A stretch of 13,495 nucleotides of DNA from Lutibacter sp. (GTDB lineage Bacteria; Bacteroidota; Bacteroidia; Flavobacteriales; Flavobacteriaceae): contig SDWL01000026.1 of the NCBI GenBank assembly GCA_004195315.1, positions 1 through 13,495 on the forward strand, in the 5' to 3' direction. Below the pieces are notes generated by a model. That model saw only the letters and a program-made list of their open reading frames with translations. It was not told where the DNA came from and ran no database searches. Both the position numbers and the translations under genes were made by a program. This document shows, piece by piece, positions 13,103 to 13,495 of this stretch. Each line of letters opens with the position of its first letter. Within the stretch, counting starts at the first letter, position 1.

Positions 13103-13495
13103 TTGGTAATTCAATTTTAAACAAGGTACTGTTATTTTTATCGTAAATAATAGTTATGTTTCCACCGTGTTTCTCAATAATTTTTTTGGTGTAATACAAA
13201 CCAATACCAAAACCTTTTACATTATGTGTATTACCCATTGGAATTCTGTAAAATTGATCAAAAACCTTATCTTTTTGTGTTTTAGAAATTCCATTTCCAT
13301 TGTCTTTAATTACAATTACTGTAGTGTTTTTTGTTGAAGTTAATTCAATAGTAATGATATCTCCTCCATATTTTATAGCATTATCTATAATATTCCCTAA
13401 AGAATTTTCGAAATGAAATTTATCTAAGTTTATTAGGGTAATTTCAATAGAACTGTTAAACTTAAAAGTTTTTTCAGTATTAATAATTTTATATT
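13095..13495 (-). CDS. Sensor histidine kinase, C-terminal part (cut by window edge)
   Basis: An open frame enters from the right edge and ends at the TAA at 13097-13095, giving 132 visible residues. They form the ATP-binding HATPase domain: the N-box FENSLGNIIDNAIKYGG, the G1 box DNGNGIS, the F-box VFDQFYRIP, the G2 box KGFGIGLYYTKKIIEKHGG, and the final strand TLFKIELPNE. The dimerisation domain with the phospho-accepting histidine and any sensor or membrane part lie outside the window, so the signal sensed is unknown. The 8-base overlap with the response-regulator start marks the pair as cognate and co-translated. It is partial only because the sequence ends, not because of any visible damage. 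Confidence 0.93.
   Translation of the reverse strand, partial: YKIINTEKTFKFNSSIEITLINLDKFHFENSLGNIIDNAIKYGGDIITIELTSTKNTTVIVIKDNGNGISKTQKDKVFDQFYRIPMGNTHNVKGFGIGLYYTKKIIEKHGGNITIIYDKNNSTLFKIELPNE

Noticed and set aside
13103..13114. TTG start giving the response regulator four more residues
   Set aside because: The ATG at 13102 overlaps the kinase stop codon in a classic coupling arrangement and gives the usual receiver-domain start.

Overview
This window reads as chromosomal housekeeping DNA from a low-GC member of the Bacteroidota, most likely the family Flavobacteriaceae. The evidence is the strongly AT-rich composition, start codons without clear Shine-Dalgarno sequences, promoter elements of the Bacteroidota type (TTG/TTTG about 19-20 bases upstream of TAnnTTTG), a DUF5686 outer-membrane protein with a carboxypeptidase-regulatory-like N-terminus, and Flavobacteriia-like forms of ThyA, EtfA/EtfB and the nucleoside transporter. 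Twelve genes are supported, eleven complete and one cut by the right edge. Bases 1-19 are not genomic: they are the Tn5/Nextera mosaic-end adapter, so the left edge is an untrimmed contig end that falls three bases beyond the thyA stop codon.

Left block, minus strand, in transcription order: etfB, etfA, a terminator hairpin, a bifunctional-nuclease-like DUF151/UVR protein, a concentrative nucleoside transporter (NupC/CNT) and thyA. The etfB-etfA spacer holds interleaved inverted repeats. The terminator lies only 14 bases upstream of the DUF151 start codon, so downstream expression needs read-through or a promoter buried in the hairpin.

Middle block, plus strand: pdhB (pyruvate dehydrogenase E1 beta) is divergent from etfB and has a textbook Bacteroidota promoter that also settles its start codon. 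It is followed by a DUF5686 outer-membrane protein whose ATG directly abuts a small terminator. Next come soluble inorganic pyrophosphatase and then, behind its own terminator and promoter, a large membrane-bound ion-pumping pyrophosphatase with an unusually long hydrophilic C-terminal tail.

Right block, minus strand: a histidine kinase (only its C-terminal catalytic part lies in the window) overlaps an OmpR-family response regulator by 8 bases, and a deoxynucleoside kinase follows. A perfect 40-bp palindromic terminator separates the convergent hppA and kinase genes.

Functionally the window joins acetyl-CoA production and flavin-based electron transfer (PdhB, EtfAB), pyrophosphate use (soluble and ion-pumping PPases) and DNA-precursor supply (nucleoside import, dNMP formation by salvage, dTMP synthesis). 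I found no phage, insertion sequence, CRISPR array, defence locus, tRNA or rRNA. I do not see a clear undescribed biological system. The most interesting non-routine signals are the structured etfB-etfA spacer, the tail on the membrane pyrophosphatase, and the two terminators placed directly against start codons.
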